Positions 37,488 to 46,025 of a stretch of DNA of 64,000 nt are shown one piece after another. This stretch comes from Butyrivibrio sp. XPD2006 (lineage in GTDB: Bacteria > Bacillota > Clostridia > Lachnospirales > Lachnospiraceae). Positions within the stretch are counted from its first letter, which is position 1. Each line of letters opens with the position of its first letter. The stretch spans positions 354,306 through 418,305 of the forward strand of contig NZ_ATVT01000003.1 of assembly GCF_000420865.1 (NCBI RefSeq), written 5' to 3'. A model generated the notes under the pieces. That model was not told the DNA's origin. It worked only from the letters and a program-made list of their open reading frames with translations, and did not search any database. A program made the position numbers and the translations under genes.

Positions 37488-38135
37488 ATGACAATAGACA
37501 ATGATGATCTTTTGAACAGCATAATGGCTTCTCTTGGAAGGATCGATACGATCTCACTGGATGAGATACCAAATATTGATCTTTATATGGATCAGCTGAC
37601 TTCTTTTATGGATGAGAGACTCAAGAAGACAACCCGTCATCCGGGCGAGGACAAGATCCTTACAAAGACCATGATCAATAACTATGCCAAGAATGATCTG
37701 CTTCCTCCCCCTATTAAGAAGAAGTATTCCAAGGATCATCTGATCTTGCTTATAGTAATTTACTATCTCAAGAATATTCTGTCGATCAGCGACATACAGA
37801 CTCTGATAGAACCCCTAAAGCGCAGATATTATGGGGCAGAGGACAAGCTCGATCTTTCAAGGATATACGAGACCTTGTACCAGCTTCAGGAGGAGTCTTT
37901 AGATCCCGTCAAAGAGGATATCACCAAGAGATATGAAAGGGCTATGGAGACCTTTGATGATCCGGACATCAATGAAGAAGAGCAAAAGAAAATGCGTCTT
38001 TTTTCATTTATAACTCTCCTTAGCTATGACGTTTACGTCAAAAAGCTGCTTATAGAGAAGATTCTGGACAATATGACAGAAAATGATGATAAGCCGGACA
38101 ATAAAAAAGAAAAGAAAACCAAGGATAAGAAGTAA
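37488..38135 (+). CDS. DUF1836 putative DNA-binding protein
   Basis: 215 residues. The N-terminal half holds a MerR-like helix-turn-helix region characteristic of DUF1836: HPGEDKILTKTMINNYAKNDLLPPP, IKKKYSKDHLILLIVIYYLKNILSI. The C-terminus is a Lys/Asp-rich tail. The target is unknown. Its stop overlaps the pcrA start (TAATGG). Confidence 0.85.
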   Translation: MTIDNDDLLNSIMASLGRIDTISLDEIPNIDLYMDQLTSFMDERLKKTTRHPGEDKILTKTMINNYAKNDLLPPPIKKKYSKDHLILLIVIYYLKNILSISDIQTLIEPLKRRYYGAEDKLDLSRIYETLYQLQEESLDPVKEDITKRYERAMETFDDPDINEEEQKKMRLFSFITLLSYDVYVKKLLIEKILDNMTENDDKPDNKKEKKTKDKK

Positions 38136-40576
38136 TGGGAATTTACGATACACTCAATTCGCAGCAAAAGAAAGCAGTGCTGCAAACTGACGGACCGGTG
38201 CTGATTCTGGCCGGTGCAGGAAGCGGTAAGACCAGGGTACTTACCCACAGGGTGGCTTACCTGATTGATGAATGCGGAGTCAACCCCTGGAATATTATGG
38301 CCATCACCTTCACCAACAAGGCAGCAGGTGAGATGAGGGAAAGAGTAGATAAGATTGTAGGCTTCGGAGCGGAGAGCATCTGGGTTTCTACCTTCCACTC
38401 GAGCTGTACCAGAATGCTAAGAAGATATGCAGACAAGATAGGTTACAGCAATAATTTCACAATTTACGATACAGATGATTCCAAAGCACTTATGAAGGAT
38501 GTATGCAAGAGATTTCAGCTGGAGACTCAGCAGCTCAAGCTCAGGAATATCATGGGCATTATATCCAAGTGCAAGGACAATCTTGTAAGTCCTGAAGAGT
38601 ATGCACTCTCGGCGGGCAATGACTATATCAAGACAAGAGTTTCCAAGGCATATACTGAGTACCAGCTGGCGCTCAAAAAGAACAATGCCTTTGATTTTGA
38701 TGACCTGATCATGAAGACCGTGGAGCTGTTCAGGAAGAATCCTGACGTCCTGGACTCATACCAGGAGAGATTCAAGTACATCATGGTGGATGAGTATCAG
38801 GATACCAATAATGCGCAGTTTGAGCTTATAAGGCTTCTTGCTGACAAGTACAGAAATCTCTGCGTAGTAGGTGATGATGATCAGAGTATCTACAGGTTCA
38901 GAGGAGCGAATATCAGGAATATCCTTGACTTTGAGAAGGTATATCCTGATGCTACGGTTATCAAGCTCGAGCAGAACTACAGATCAACCCAGCAGATCCT
39001 TGATGCTGCCAATGCGGTTATAAGCAATAACTCCGGGCGTAAGGACAAGGCACTCTGGACTGACATCAAGGATGGAGAGAAGGTTAAGCTCAGGGAGTTT
39101 GATACTGCTCAGGAAGAAGCTGAGTTTATTGCCTCTGAGATTGGCAAATTAAAGAGAAATCACAAGCTTTCCTACGATGAGACAGCGGTTCTTTACAGGA
39201 CCAATGCTCAGTCCAGACTTTTGGAGGAGCGCTTTGTTTACGAGGGTATCCCATACGATATTGTGGGTGGTACCAATTTCTATTCAAGACGTGAGATTAA
39301 AGATCTTCTGGCATACCTCAAGACCATTGACAGCGGACTTGATGATATTGCAGTCAAGAGGATCATCAATGTTCCAAAGAGGGGAATCGGTGCTACTACA
39401 ATAGAGAATGTTCAGGCCTATGCCGATGAGAGACAGATAAGCTTCTTTGAGGCTCTGTGTGAGGCTGACCAGATCATGACAATCTCCCGTGGAAGTGCCA
39501 AGCTCACGGACTTTGTGACCATGATCAGGGCTTTCAGGACCAAGAGTAAGAGCTATTCTCTTGAGGAACTTCTTAAGGATGTCATTGATGTTGTCGGATA
39601 TATGGACTATCTGAAGACTTTGGATGACGATGATGACAGCGGAGACAATGACAGAGCAGCCAACGTGGATGAGCTTATATCCAAGATAGCTGCTTATGAG
39701 GAGAACGAGGAAATTGAACAGCCTACTCTTACAGGCTTCCTGGAAGAAGTGGCTCTCGTTGCTGATATAGACAGAATAGGTGAGGACAATGAGAAGGTTC
39801 TTCTCATGACACTTCACAGTGCCAAGGGACTTGAGTTTGAGAATGTATACCTTGCAGGAATGGAAGAGAATGTATTCCCGAGTTATATGACACTTCAGTT
39901 TGAGGATTCAGACCCGGAGGGCATCGAGGAAGAGAGAAGACTTGCTTACGTTGGAATCACAAGAGCCAAGAAGAACCTAACTCTCACAGCCGCAAGGCGC
40001 AGAATGGTAAGGGGAGAAACCCAGTACAACCGTCTTTCGAGGTTTGTTCAGGAAATCCCGAGTGAAATGCTTGATCGCAACAAGCCACTTACCGCAGCTT
40101 CATTTTTATATGACGGCGGAGAGTCAATTGATGATGACTTTGAATATACCGGTGATGATGATTTCGCAGGCGGCGGATATTCCGGAATCAAACCGTCATT
40201 TGCTAAGGGACTTGCCAAGAGTGCGTCCAAGAGCTCTTTTGACAACGGGAAATCAGAGCTGGCCAATACTTATAAATTAAAGGCCAAGCCCAAGCCTAAG
40301 GTGACTAAGCCAAGAGCGGTACCGGATAAGCCATATATCGCCGGCGCCGGAGCGACCCACGCCAAGGGACAGCTGGCAGGTATTTCAAAGGGAATGCCTA
40401 TGAAGGCTGAGACACCGGACTACGTTGTCGGTGACAGAGTCTCTCATGTCAAGTACGGAGAAGGCACCGTTACAGGATTGGAGCAGGGACCCAGGGACTA
40501 CAAGGTTACTGTAATGTTCGATGGGCCGGGACAAAAAGTAATGTATGCAGCTTTCGCAAAACTTAAGAAAAATTAA
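38135..40576 (+). CDS. pcrA: PcrA/UvrD-type ATP-dependent DNA helicase
   Basis: 813 residues. Superfamily 1A motifs in order: Q motif LNSQQKKAVL, Walker A AGAGSGKTRVL, motif II VDEYQDTNNAQ, motif III GDDDQSIYRFRGA, motif IV QNYRSTQQIL, motif V LHSAKGLEFENV, motif VI VGITRAKKNLTL. The basic C-terminus ends in a Tudor-like PcrA domain (VGDRVSHVKYGEGTV). It unwinds 3'-5' in repair, replication restart and plasmid replication. Confidence 0.97.
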   Translation: MGIYDTLNSQQKKAVLQTDGPVLILAGAGSGKTRVLTHRVAYLIDECGVNPWNIMAITFTNKAAGEMRERVDKIVGFGAESIWVSTFHSSCTRMLRRYADKIGYSNNFTIYDTDDSKALMKDVCKRFQLETQQLKLRNIMGIISKCKDNLVSPEEYALSAGNDYIKTRVSKAYTEYQLALKKNNAFDFDDLIMKTVELFRKNPDVLDSYQERFKYIMVDEYQDTNNAQFELIRLLADKYRNLCVVGDDDQSIYRFRGANIRNILDFEKVYPDATVIKLEQNYRSTQQILDAANAVISNNSGRKDKALWTDIKDGEKVKLREFDTAQEEAEFIASEIGKLKRNHKLSYDETAVLYRTNAQSRLLEERFVYEGIPYDIVGGTNFYSRREIKDLLAYLKTIDSGLDDIAVKRIINVPKRGIGATTIENVQAYADERQISFFEALCEADQIMTISRGSAKLTDFVTMIRAFRTKSKSYSLEELLKDVIDVVGYMDYLKTLDDDDDSGDNDRAANVDELISKIAAYEENEEIEQPTLTGFLEEVALVADIDRIGEDNEKVLLMTLHSAKGLEFENVYLAGMEENVFPSYMTLQFEDSDPEGIEEERRLAYVGITRAKKNLTLTAARRRMVRGETQYNRLSRFVQEIPSEMLDRNKPLTAASFLYDGGESIDDDFEYTGDDDFAGGGYSGIKPSFAKGLAKSASKSSFDNGKSELANTYKLKAKPKPKVTKPRAVPDKPYIAGAGATHAKGQLAGISKGMPMKAETPDYVVGDRVSHVKYGEGTVTGLEQGPRDYKVTVMFDGPGQKVMYAAFAKLKKN

Positions 40577-40587
40577 GCTGTATATCA

Positions 40588-40596
40588 TGTTATAAT
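40588..40596 (+). promoter_or_regulatory. Extended -10 promoter for the small membrane protein gene
   Basis: TGTTATAAT: a TG plus a perfect TATAAT at 40591-40596. No clear -35 box. It lies 37 bases before the start at 40633. Confidence 0.6.
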
Positions 40597-40632
40597 GATT
40601 ACATCAAACAAATTTTTATGGAGGGGTTACAA

Positions 40633-40899
40633 ATGGAAGTTAAATCTAAAATCGAAGACATAATTGAAATGACACGTATTAACGAGCTCCTGGATAAGAG
40701 AGAGGCAGCAAATGCCAAGAAGCCTTCCAACGTGATCCTTTGGATTCTGGCTGTACTTGGAGCAATTTCTGCAGTTGCAGTTATTTCATTCCTTGTATAT
40801 CGCTATATGACTCCTGCGTTTGAAGATGATTATTACGATGATGACTTCGATGATTTCGAAGATGATTTTGAAGACGAGGACTTCATCAGAGAAGGCTAA
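40633..40899 (+). CDS. Small single-pass membrane protein with acidic tail
   Basis: 88 residues from the ATG at 40633 (GGAGGGG at 40620-40626; the ATG at 40618 overlaps that site). The N-terminal amphipathic part (KSKIEDIIEMTRINELLDKRE) precedes one membrane helix (VILWILAVLGAISAVAVISFLVY); the last 25 residues are nearly all Asp, Glu, Phe and Tyr. The acidic tail would face one side of the membrane. No function is recognised. Confidence 0.75.
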   Translation: MEVKSKIEDIIEMTRINELLDKREAANAKKPSNVILWILAVLGAISAVAVISFLVYRYMTPAFEDDYYDDDFDDFEDDFEDEDFIREG

Positions 40900-40907
40900 A
40901 GTTTATT

Positions 40908-42323
40908 GTGAAGAAAAAAGATATTATTGAGGGAATTGTAAAGAAAGTTGAATTCCCCAACAAAGGAATTGTTGAAACTAATGAAGGGAAGGTCATCGTT
41001 AAGGGTGTCCTTCCCGATCAAAAGGTATCTGTCCAGATCACCAAGCTGAGAAAGGACAGGGCTGAGGGAAGAGTAGTGGAGGTCCTTGAGGAATCTCCGG
41101 ACGCTCATGAGAGTCCCTGCATACATTTCGGAAAGTGCGGTGGATGCAGCTATCTCACCATGCCCTATGTCAAGGAGCTTGGCCTCAAGGAACAGCAGGT
41201 CAAGACTCTTTTAAAGCACGCCATGGACAGACAGGAAGGCAAGTTTACCTGGGAAGGCATCAAGACCAGCCCGGTTAAGTTTGCGTACCGTAATAAAATG
41301 GAGTTCACCTTTGGTGACGACTCTATAGGAGGCCCCCTTTGTCTTGGTATGCACAAGAGGGGCAGTTTTTATGATATCGTAACGGTCTCGGGATGCAGAA
41401 TCGTGGACGATGATTACAAGGCCATTCTCTCAGCTACGCTGGACTATTTTGCGCCCATGTATGAGAGAAAGGAAATCTCTTTCTACCACAGAATGAAACA
41501 GGTGGGATACCTCAGGCACCTCCTTGTCAGGAAGGCAGTCAAGACAGGAGATATCCTTGTTGATCTTGTTACCACAACCCAGGAGGAGCATGATCTTAAA
41601 GGCTTTGCCGATGCGCTTTTGTCCTTGGATCTTACAGGCAGAATTGCAGGCATTCTTCATACCAGGAATGACTCGTTGGCTGATGCCATAATCGATGAGG
41701 GCACGGAGATCCTCTATGGACAGGACTTTTTCTATGAGTATCTGCTGGGACTCAAGTTCAGGATCACTCCGTTCTCATTCTTCCAGACTAACAGTTTGAG
41801 CGCTGAAGTGCTTTATACTACGGTCAGAGGATACATCAGAAGTCTGTATGATCAGAAGAAGATAAGTCAGGATGAGGTCATCTATGACCTGTACTCAGGA
41901 ACCGGCACCATTGCCCAGCTCCTGGCTCCTGTCGCCAACAAGATAATCGGTGTTGAGATCGTTGAGGAAGCTGTTGAGGCAGCCAGAGAAAACGCCAAGC
42001 TCAACAACCTTGATAACTGCGAGTTCATCTGCGGAGATGTCCTCAAGGTCCTTGATGAGATCGAGGACAAGCCTGATTTCATCATCCTTGATCCGCCTCG
42101 TGACGGCATTAATCCCAAGGCTCTTCAGAAGATCATCGGCTACGGAGTTCGTTACATGATCTACGTCTCCTGTAAGCCTACATCCCTCGCCCGCGACCTC
42201 GAGATACTTCAGGACGCCGGCTACGAGATGACCAGAGCTGTGGCTGTGGACCAGTTCCCCTGGACAAGCCATGTTGAAACTGTCGTGCTTTTAACAAAGA
42301 CGACTGATAAGGAAATTTCTTAA
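40908..42323 (+). CDS. rlmD: RlmD/RumA-type 23S rRNA (uracil-C5) methyltransferase
   Basis: 471 residues from a GTG start (no better in-frame start). N-terminal TRAM domain; iron-sulfur cysteines in CIHFGKCGGCSYL plus a later Cys; SAM site YDLYSGTGTIAQLLA and GVEIVEEAVEAARENAKLN; DPPRDGINPKAL; catalytic Cys in YVSCKPTSLARDL. It forms m5U in 23S rRNA. Firmicute members are often RlmCD, methylating two sites, so the exact position(s) cannot be told by eye. Confidence 0.92.
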   Translation: MKKKDIIEGIVKKVEFPNKGIVETNEGKVIVKGVLPDQKVSVQITKLRKDRAEGRVVEVLEESPDAHESPCIHFGKCGGCSYLTMPYVKELGLKEQQVKTLLKHAMDRQEGKFTWEGIKTSPVKFAYRNKMEFTFGDDSIGGPLCLGMHKRGSFYDIVTVSGCRIVDDDYKAILSATLDYFAPMYERKEISFYHRMKQVGYLRHLLVRKAVKTGDILVDLVTTTQEEHDLKGFADALLSLDLTGRIAGILHTRNDSLADAIIDEGTEILYGQDFFYEYLLGLKFRITPFSFFQTNSLSAEVLYTTVRGYIRSLYDQKKISQDEVIYDLYSGTGTIAQLLAPVANKIIGVEIVEEAVEAARENAKLNNLDNCEFICGDVLKVLDEIEDKPDFIILDPPRDGINPKALQKIIGYGVRYMIYVSCKPTSLARDLEILQDAGYEMTRAVAVDQFPWTSHVETVVLLTKTTDKEIS

Positions 42324-42365
42324 GGAATAACAATCTTACAATTTTGTTAGATTATCGATATTTCA

Positions 42366-42394
42366 TTGTTATTTGTTATAAATCATTTTATAAT
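42366..42394 (+). promoter_or_regulatory. Sigma-A promoter of the leader-containing protein gene
   Basis: TTGTTA (42366-42371), 17-base spacer, TATAAT (42389-42394). The leader then holds the hairpin AAATGGA (42414-42420) / TCCATTT (42431-42437), about 10 bases before the ribosome site GGGGGGAAA, which may protect the transcript. Confidence 0.78.
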
Positions 42395-42452
42395 TTCACT
42401 ATTAAAAAAAAGGAAATGGATGATATAAAATCCATTTTAATGGGGGGAAATA

Positions 42453-42878
42453 ATGAAGACTTATGAAGCACCACAGTTAATGGAACTTGGTATCGAATTT
42501 ACGGCTGAAGGCACTTTCGGCGGAAGTGGGACTCCTGTTGAGAATCCATCCAACGCATGGGTTAATGACGATAACAACAATGGCGGATCTCATACAGACG
42601 TCAGAGTACACTTCCAGAATCCATTAAATGAGGCTTGTGAGAGATACAGTATCTATATTGATTCAACAGTACCAATTAAGAGCTTTGGAAGTTCTGAGTA
42701 TCCAATAACAAAAGAATCTGATACATCTTATCGTATTGATGTTAATAGACATCTTAATGCTAACGAATGGACAGATTTCATATTCCAAGTTGTTGGTGAA
42801 AACGGTGCTATTCGTGAATCAGGTACAAGTGGTACAATGACTGAACTTAAAATAAGAGATGTACAGCCTCTTAACTAA
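42453..42878 (+). CDS. RiPP-like leader fused to a beta-rich domain; putative substrate of the adjacent exporter
   Basis: 141 residues. The first 26 (MKTYEAPQLMELGIEFTAEG, then TFGGSG) resemble the leaders of clostridial RiPP precursors: a Lys-x-Tyr-x-x-Pro start, a hydrophobic/acidic stretch and a Gly-Gly region. The remaining 115 residues are unlike a short core peptide. They read as a beta-sandwich-like domain (VRVHFQNPLNEACERYSIYI, YRIDVNRHL, DFIFQVVGENGAI) with one Cys (62). It has its own promoter and a strong terminator immediately after. The neighbours (ABC exporter, PqqD-fusion) support a leader-dependent exported product. The function is unknown; the link is inferred. Confidence 0.75.
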   Translation: MKTYEAPQLMELGIEFTAEGTFGGSGTPVENPSNAWVNDDNNNGGSHTDVRVHFQNPLNEACERYSIYIDSTVPIKSFGSSEYPITKESDTSYRIDVNRHLNANEWTDFIFQVVGENGAIRESGTSGTMTELKIRDVQPLN

Positions 42879-42898
42879 TTATTAAAGATTTTTATTGG

Positions 42899-42931
42899 AG
42901 CACCACATATGAACGTGGTGCTTCTTTTTTT
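42899..42931 (+). terminator. Terminator directly in front of the ABC exporter gene
   Basis: AGCACCAC (42899-42906), 8-base loop, GTGGTGCT (42915-42922), then TCTTTTTTTT. A perfect stem with a strong T-run only 4 bases before the exporter ATG, so exporter mRNA arises by readthrough. Confidence 0.92.
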
Positions 42932-42934
42932 GAT

Positions 42935-44704
42935 ATGGGGAAGATAAGATATTATTTCAACAAAATTAAAGAAGGAAAGCTAAAAGACAAGCTATTGATA
43001 TTCAAGTGGATATATGGATATGCAATAAACCATATACCCGCTATTGTAATATACACTTTACTTGGCATGACCGGCATAATACTTGGTCTTTTTACAAGCC
43101 TTAATTCACGAGACCTGGTAGATATAATCACAGGACATCGCACAGGGGAACTTTTGCGCACATTTATAATCATGATTGTACTTACAGTAGTGAATACTTG
43201 TGTTTCGCAGATATCAAGTTACCTTTCCACCAAAATCAGTCTTAAGGTTAATAATGAGATAAAGGCGCAGATCTTTGAAGGAATATTACGAACGGATTGG
43301 CAATCCCTGTCTAAATATCATTCCGGTGACCTTGTTATGAGATGCGGAAGTGACGCTTCCAATATTGCATCAGGAATTTTGACACTTGTACCAAACCTTA
43401 TAATCTATATTTTCAGATTTGCATCCGCTTTATATATGGTTTGCATATACGATTGGACATTTGCAATTTTTGCGCTTGCCAGCATCCCGATAACACTGAT
43501 CAGTTCGCGCTATTCTATGAAGATGATGAGAAAGAGCGGAATGGGAACTATGTCAGCATCCGCTAGAATGAACGGTTTTCATCAGGAGACCTTCTCGAAT
43601 ATTCAGACAATAAAAGCTTTTGATATGCTGTCATATCACATAGACAGGCTAAAAGAAATTCAAAAAGGATATTCAGAAGCTACGCTTAAGTACCAGAAGA
43701 TATCAATGCTCAATACTTTTATACTGACATTTGTATCTATGCTTGTATCCTACTCTGCACAGGCATGGGGCGTATACAAGGTTTGGAGCGGAGCTATCAC
43801 ATACGGAACAATGACCATGTTTATAGGCCTTTCAAGTTCTCTTACAGGCTCAGTTTCTAATCTTATCAGTTTTGTACCAACGTCTCTTAGCTTGTTTAAC
43901 TCAGCTGACCGAGTTAAAAGCATACTGGACCTTCCAAGAGATGATTATTCCAATGCCGAAGAGGTTGAAAGATTTGGGCAGGAGCATGCAGGTAAGGGAA
44001 TAGGAGTAGAAGCCAGGAATGTGTCATTTGCTTACGAAGGTGCAGAAAATGTCTTTTCCAAGGCTGAATTTAATGCTAATCCTCATGAGACAGTTGCATT
44101 TGTCGGACCTTCAGGCGAAGGAAAGACAACTATGCTAAGACTACTTCTTGCTATAATAAGGCCCGGTGAGGGACAGGTGCGTATAACGACCGGTGATGGG
44201 AAACTTGAAGATAGTCTCTATGCAACAGCTGCAACGAGAAGTCTTTTTGCATATGTTCCACAAGGAAATACAATGTTCTCGGGAACTATAGCTCAAAATA
44301 TGAGAAATGTAAAAAAGGATGCAACGGATGACGAGATCATCAAAGCCCTGAAAATGGCTTGTGCGTGGGACTTTGTCAAGAAACTTCCTGAAGGCATTAA
44401 CACTGAGATGGGAGAGCACGGCAGTGGCTTTTCAGAGGGACAGGCCCAGAGGTTGTCTATTGCCAGAGCAATCCTTAGACAGTCACCTATACTTCTTTTG
44501 GATGAAGCAACCTCTGCTCTTGATGTATGGACAGAAAAAGAGGTCCTTAAGAATATCATGGCAGATGAATATCCTAGGACCACTATTATTACTACACATA
44601 GACCTTCAGTATTAAAACAATGCGATAGAGTATATGCTATCAGAAACGGCAACTGTTGTAAGTTATCTGATGAGGAAATCAGCGAGATGGAAAGCATCGC
44701 CTGA
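42935..44704 (+). CDS. ABC transporter, fused membrane and ATPase domains (peptide exporter type)
   Basis: 589 residues. Six membrane helices in residues 30-320 (ABC type I exporter fold), ATPase in 355-589: Walker A GPSGEGKTT (391-399), Q-loop VPQG (441-444), signature FSEGQ (499-503, variant of LSGGQ), Walker B ILLLDEATSALD, H-loop TTHR. There is no N-terminal C39 protease domain, so any leader cleavage needs another protease. The ATG follows a terminator T-run and has no Shine-Dalgarno sequence. It converges with the PqqD-HprK gene 4 bases away. Probable substrate: the 42453 product. Confidence 0.9.
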   Translation: MGKIRYYFNKIKEGKLKDKLLIFKWIYGYAINHIPAIVIYTLLGMTGIILGLFTSLNSRDLVDIITGHRTGELLRTFIIMIVLTVVNTCVSQISSYLSTKISLKVNNEIKAQIFEGILRTDWQSLSKYHSGDLVMRCGSDASNIASGILTLVPNLIIYIFRFASALYMVCIYDWTFAIFALASIPITLISSRYSMKMMRKSGMGTMSASARMNGFHQETFSNIQTIKAFDMLSYHIDRLKEIQKGYSEATLKYQKISMLNTFILTFVSMLVSYSAQAWGVYKVWSGAITYGTMTMFIGLSSSLTGSVSNLISFVPTSLSLFNSADRVKSILDLPRDDYSNAEEVERFGQEHAGKGIGVEARNVSFAYEGAENVFSKAEFNANPHETVAFVGPSGEGKTTMLRLLLAIIRPGEGQVRITTGDGKLEDSLYATAATRSLFAYVPQGNTMFSGTIAQNMRNVKKDATDDEIIKALKMACAWDFVKKLPEGINTEMGEHGSGFSEGQAQRLSIARAILRQSPILLLDEATSALDVWTEKEVLKNIMADEYPRTTIITTHRPSVLKQCDRVYAIRNGNCCKLSDEEISEMESIA

Positions 44705-44708
44705 ATAC

Positions 44709-45866
44709 TTAAGCTGTTGTACTATCGATTTGGGACTTTATGAATGCAGCTGCATCATCTGAGGTGTTGCAGCTGTAATTCCATACAGGATAGTCAGCGC
44801 TAACTTCCTGCGCGAAGCGAATAACGCTTAAGGACATCTCACTATTCCACATCGGAGAGATGATTCGGTTCCTAATAGCAAGAGCTTTAGCTTCCGGCTG
44901 CAAATGACTTACAAAATTCTTGGGATCCTGACGAAGCAGTACTATTCCTTTAAGCTCATAGGCTTTAGCATCATAGATTCCTGAAGATCCACACCATGGC
45001 ATGCCATACGCATATATTTTGCCATCATCACCTTTTCCCAATAAATTCAAATCGCCGTTGATCTGTCTTACGCCGTACAACCTATTCCAAAGCGCTGCAT
45101 GTGTACTTTTGCCGATTCCGGATCCGGCAGAAAAGAGAAGAGCCTTGTGATCATACTCTACAGAAACCGAATGTATGGCAAATAAGTTATGGATTCTTGC
45201 CATATAAAGGAAAGCGTGACGAATAGCCCAGAATACTTCTTCCTTGGCATTATCAGTATCTTTAACAAAAACAGATACCTTCTGTCCGTCCGGTGATATA
45301 TGAAGCTCGTCAACATGCTCCCATAACGGGAAAATGAGAATATATTTATCACATGTTTTTATAACGGAGACCTCTTTATCACGAATGATCAGTTCACCGG
45401 ATTTATGTATTACAGGTGCAATATGATAGACATAAATATTCTGGGTTTTATCAGCTGAGCAAGTGTATTCATCATCAGCAAAAGACATAAAGCTATCATC
45501 AAACAGTTCTTCCTTGCCGAACAGATTTACGCAGATACCGGCAATATTCATGCTGACATATTTCTTGAGTTTAAGCTTTTTATAAAAATCAGTATCTATA
45601 ACCATTCCTGAATAACAAAGGGAATCCATAAAGCTTTGAATGGAACGCTTTGCGTCAGGACGATCTGCCTCGTCTATCTCAAAGTGTTCATAGCAACTAT
45701 CAAAGACTTCTTCAATTGTCAGATCTTTGGAGAGTAAATTCCAGATAAAAACACCGGTATCATTTAGAAATAAGCTTTTCTTCCTATCTGCTGCGCTTTG
45801 ACCATGCGTTAGCAGACAAGGAGTGTCGCCGATATATTCAAGAGTAAAATCGTTATTTCTGATCAT
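44709..45866 (-). CDS. PqqD-like domain fused to HPr-kinase-like P-loop domain
   Basis: 385 residues. Residues about 10-92 match a PqqD/RiPP recognition element: LNDTGVFIWNLLSKDLTIEEV, then an acidic helix, then SLCYSGMVID. Residues about 225-330 are an HprK-related kinase fold with P-loop AGSGIGKSTHAALW (247-260), GDLNLL and GMPWCG. HPr-kinase homologues occur in lasso peptide clusters, where one phosphorylates the peptide. Fusion to the leader-binding domain suggests a leader-guided kinase or ATPase acting on the 42453 product. The middle region (100-225) is unassigned. It has a divergent promoter next to the TIR gene. Confidence 0.85.
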   Translation of the reverse strand: MIRNNDFTLEYIGDTPCLLTHGQSAADRKKSLFLNDTGVFIWNLLSKDLTIEEVFDSCYEHFEIDEADRPDAKRSIQSFMDSLCYSGMVIDTDFYKKLKLKKYVSMNIAGICVNLFGKEELFDDSFMSFADDEYTCSADKTQNIYVYHIAPVIHKSGELIIRDKEVSVIKTCDKYILIFPLWEHVDELHISPDGQKVSVFVKDTDNAKEEVFWAIRHAFLYMARIHNLFAIHSVSVEYDHKALLFSAGSGIGKSTHAALWNRLYGVRQINGDLNLLGKGDDGKIYAYGMPWCGSSGIYDAKAYELKGIVLLRQDPKNFVSHLQPEAKALAIRNRIISPMWNSEMSLSVIRFAQEVSADYPVWNYSCNTSDDAAAFIKSQIDSTTA

Positions 45867-45915
45867 AGGTTCCCCACTCTTAAGAAAATAAGGTTAATAC
45901 GAATAATACCAGCAT

Positions 45916-45924
45916 ATTATAGCA
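45916..45924 (-). promoter_or_regulatory. Extended -10 promoter of the PqqD-HprK gene
   Basis: On the minus strand the bases read TGCTATAAT, a perfect -10 with the TG extension, about 50 bases before the start. No good -35 box is seen. Confidence 0.55.
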
Positions 45925-45945
45925 TATTTTAAAATGTTTTAATTG

Positions 45946-45974
45946 TTTAAATTATATATAAAAAACAGTATAAT
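45946..45974 (+). promoter_or_regulatory. Promoter of the TIR protein gene
   Basis: TTTAAA (45946-45951), 17-base spacer, TATAAT (45969-45974), 52 bases before the start. Confidence 0.6.
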
Positions 45975-46025
45975 TATCATGCAAGTTACCGTTATTCCGT
46001 TAGCTGCTGATAAAGGAGTCAAAAA

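Noticed and set aside
42899..42935. Taking the 42453 protein and the ABC exporter as a simple two-gene operon
   Set aside because: A strong terminator lies between them; co-transcription is only by readthrough.
42453..45866. Calling the locus a lasso peptide cluster because of the PqqD and HprK-like parts
   Set aside because: No asparagine-synthetase-like cyclase or transglutaminase-like B2 protease is present, and the 115-residue body is too long and domain-like for a lasso core. The transglutaminase-like lipoprotein at 26971 is extracellular and far away.
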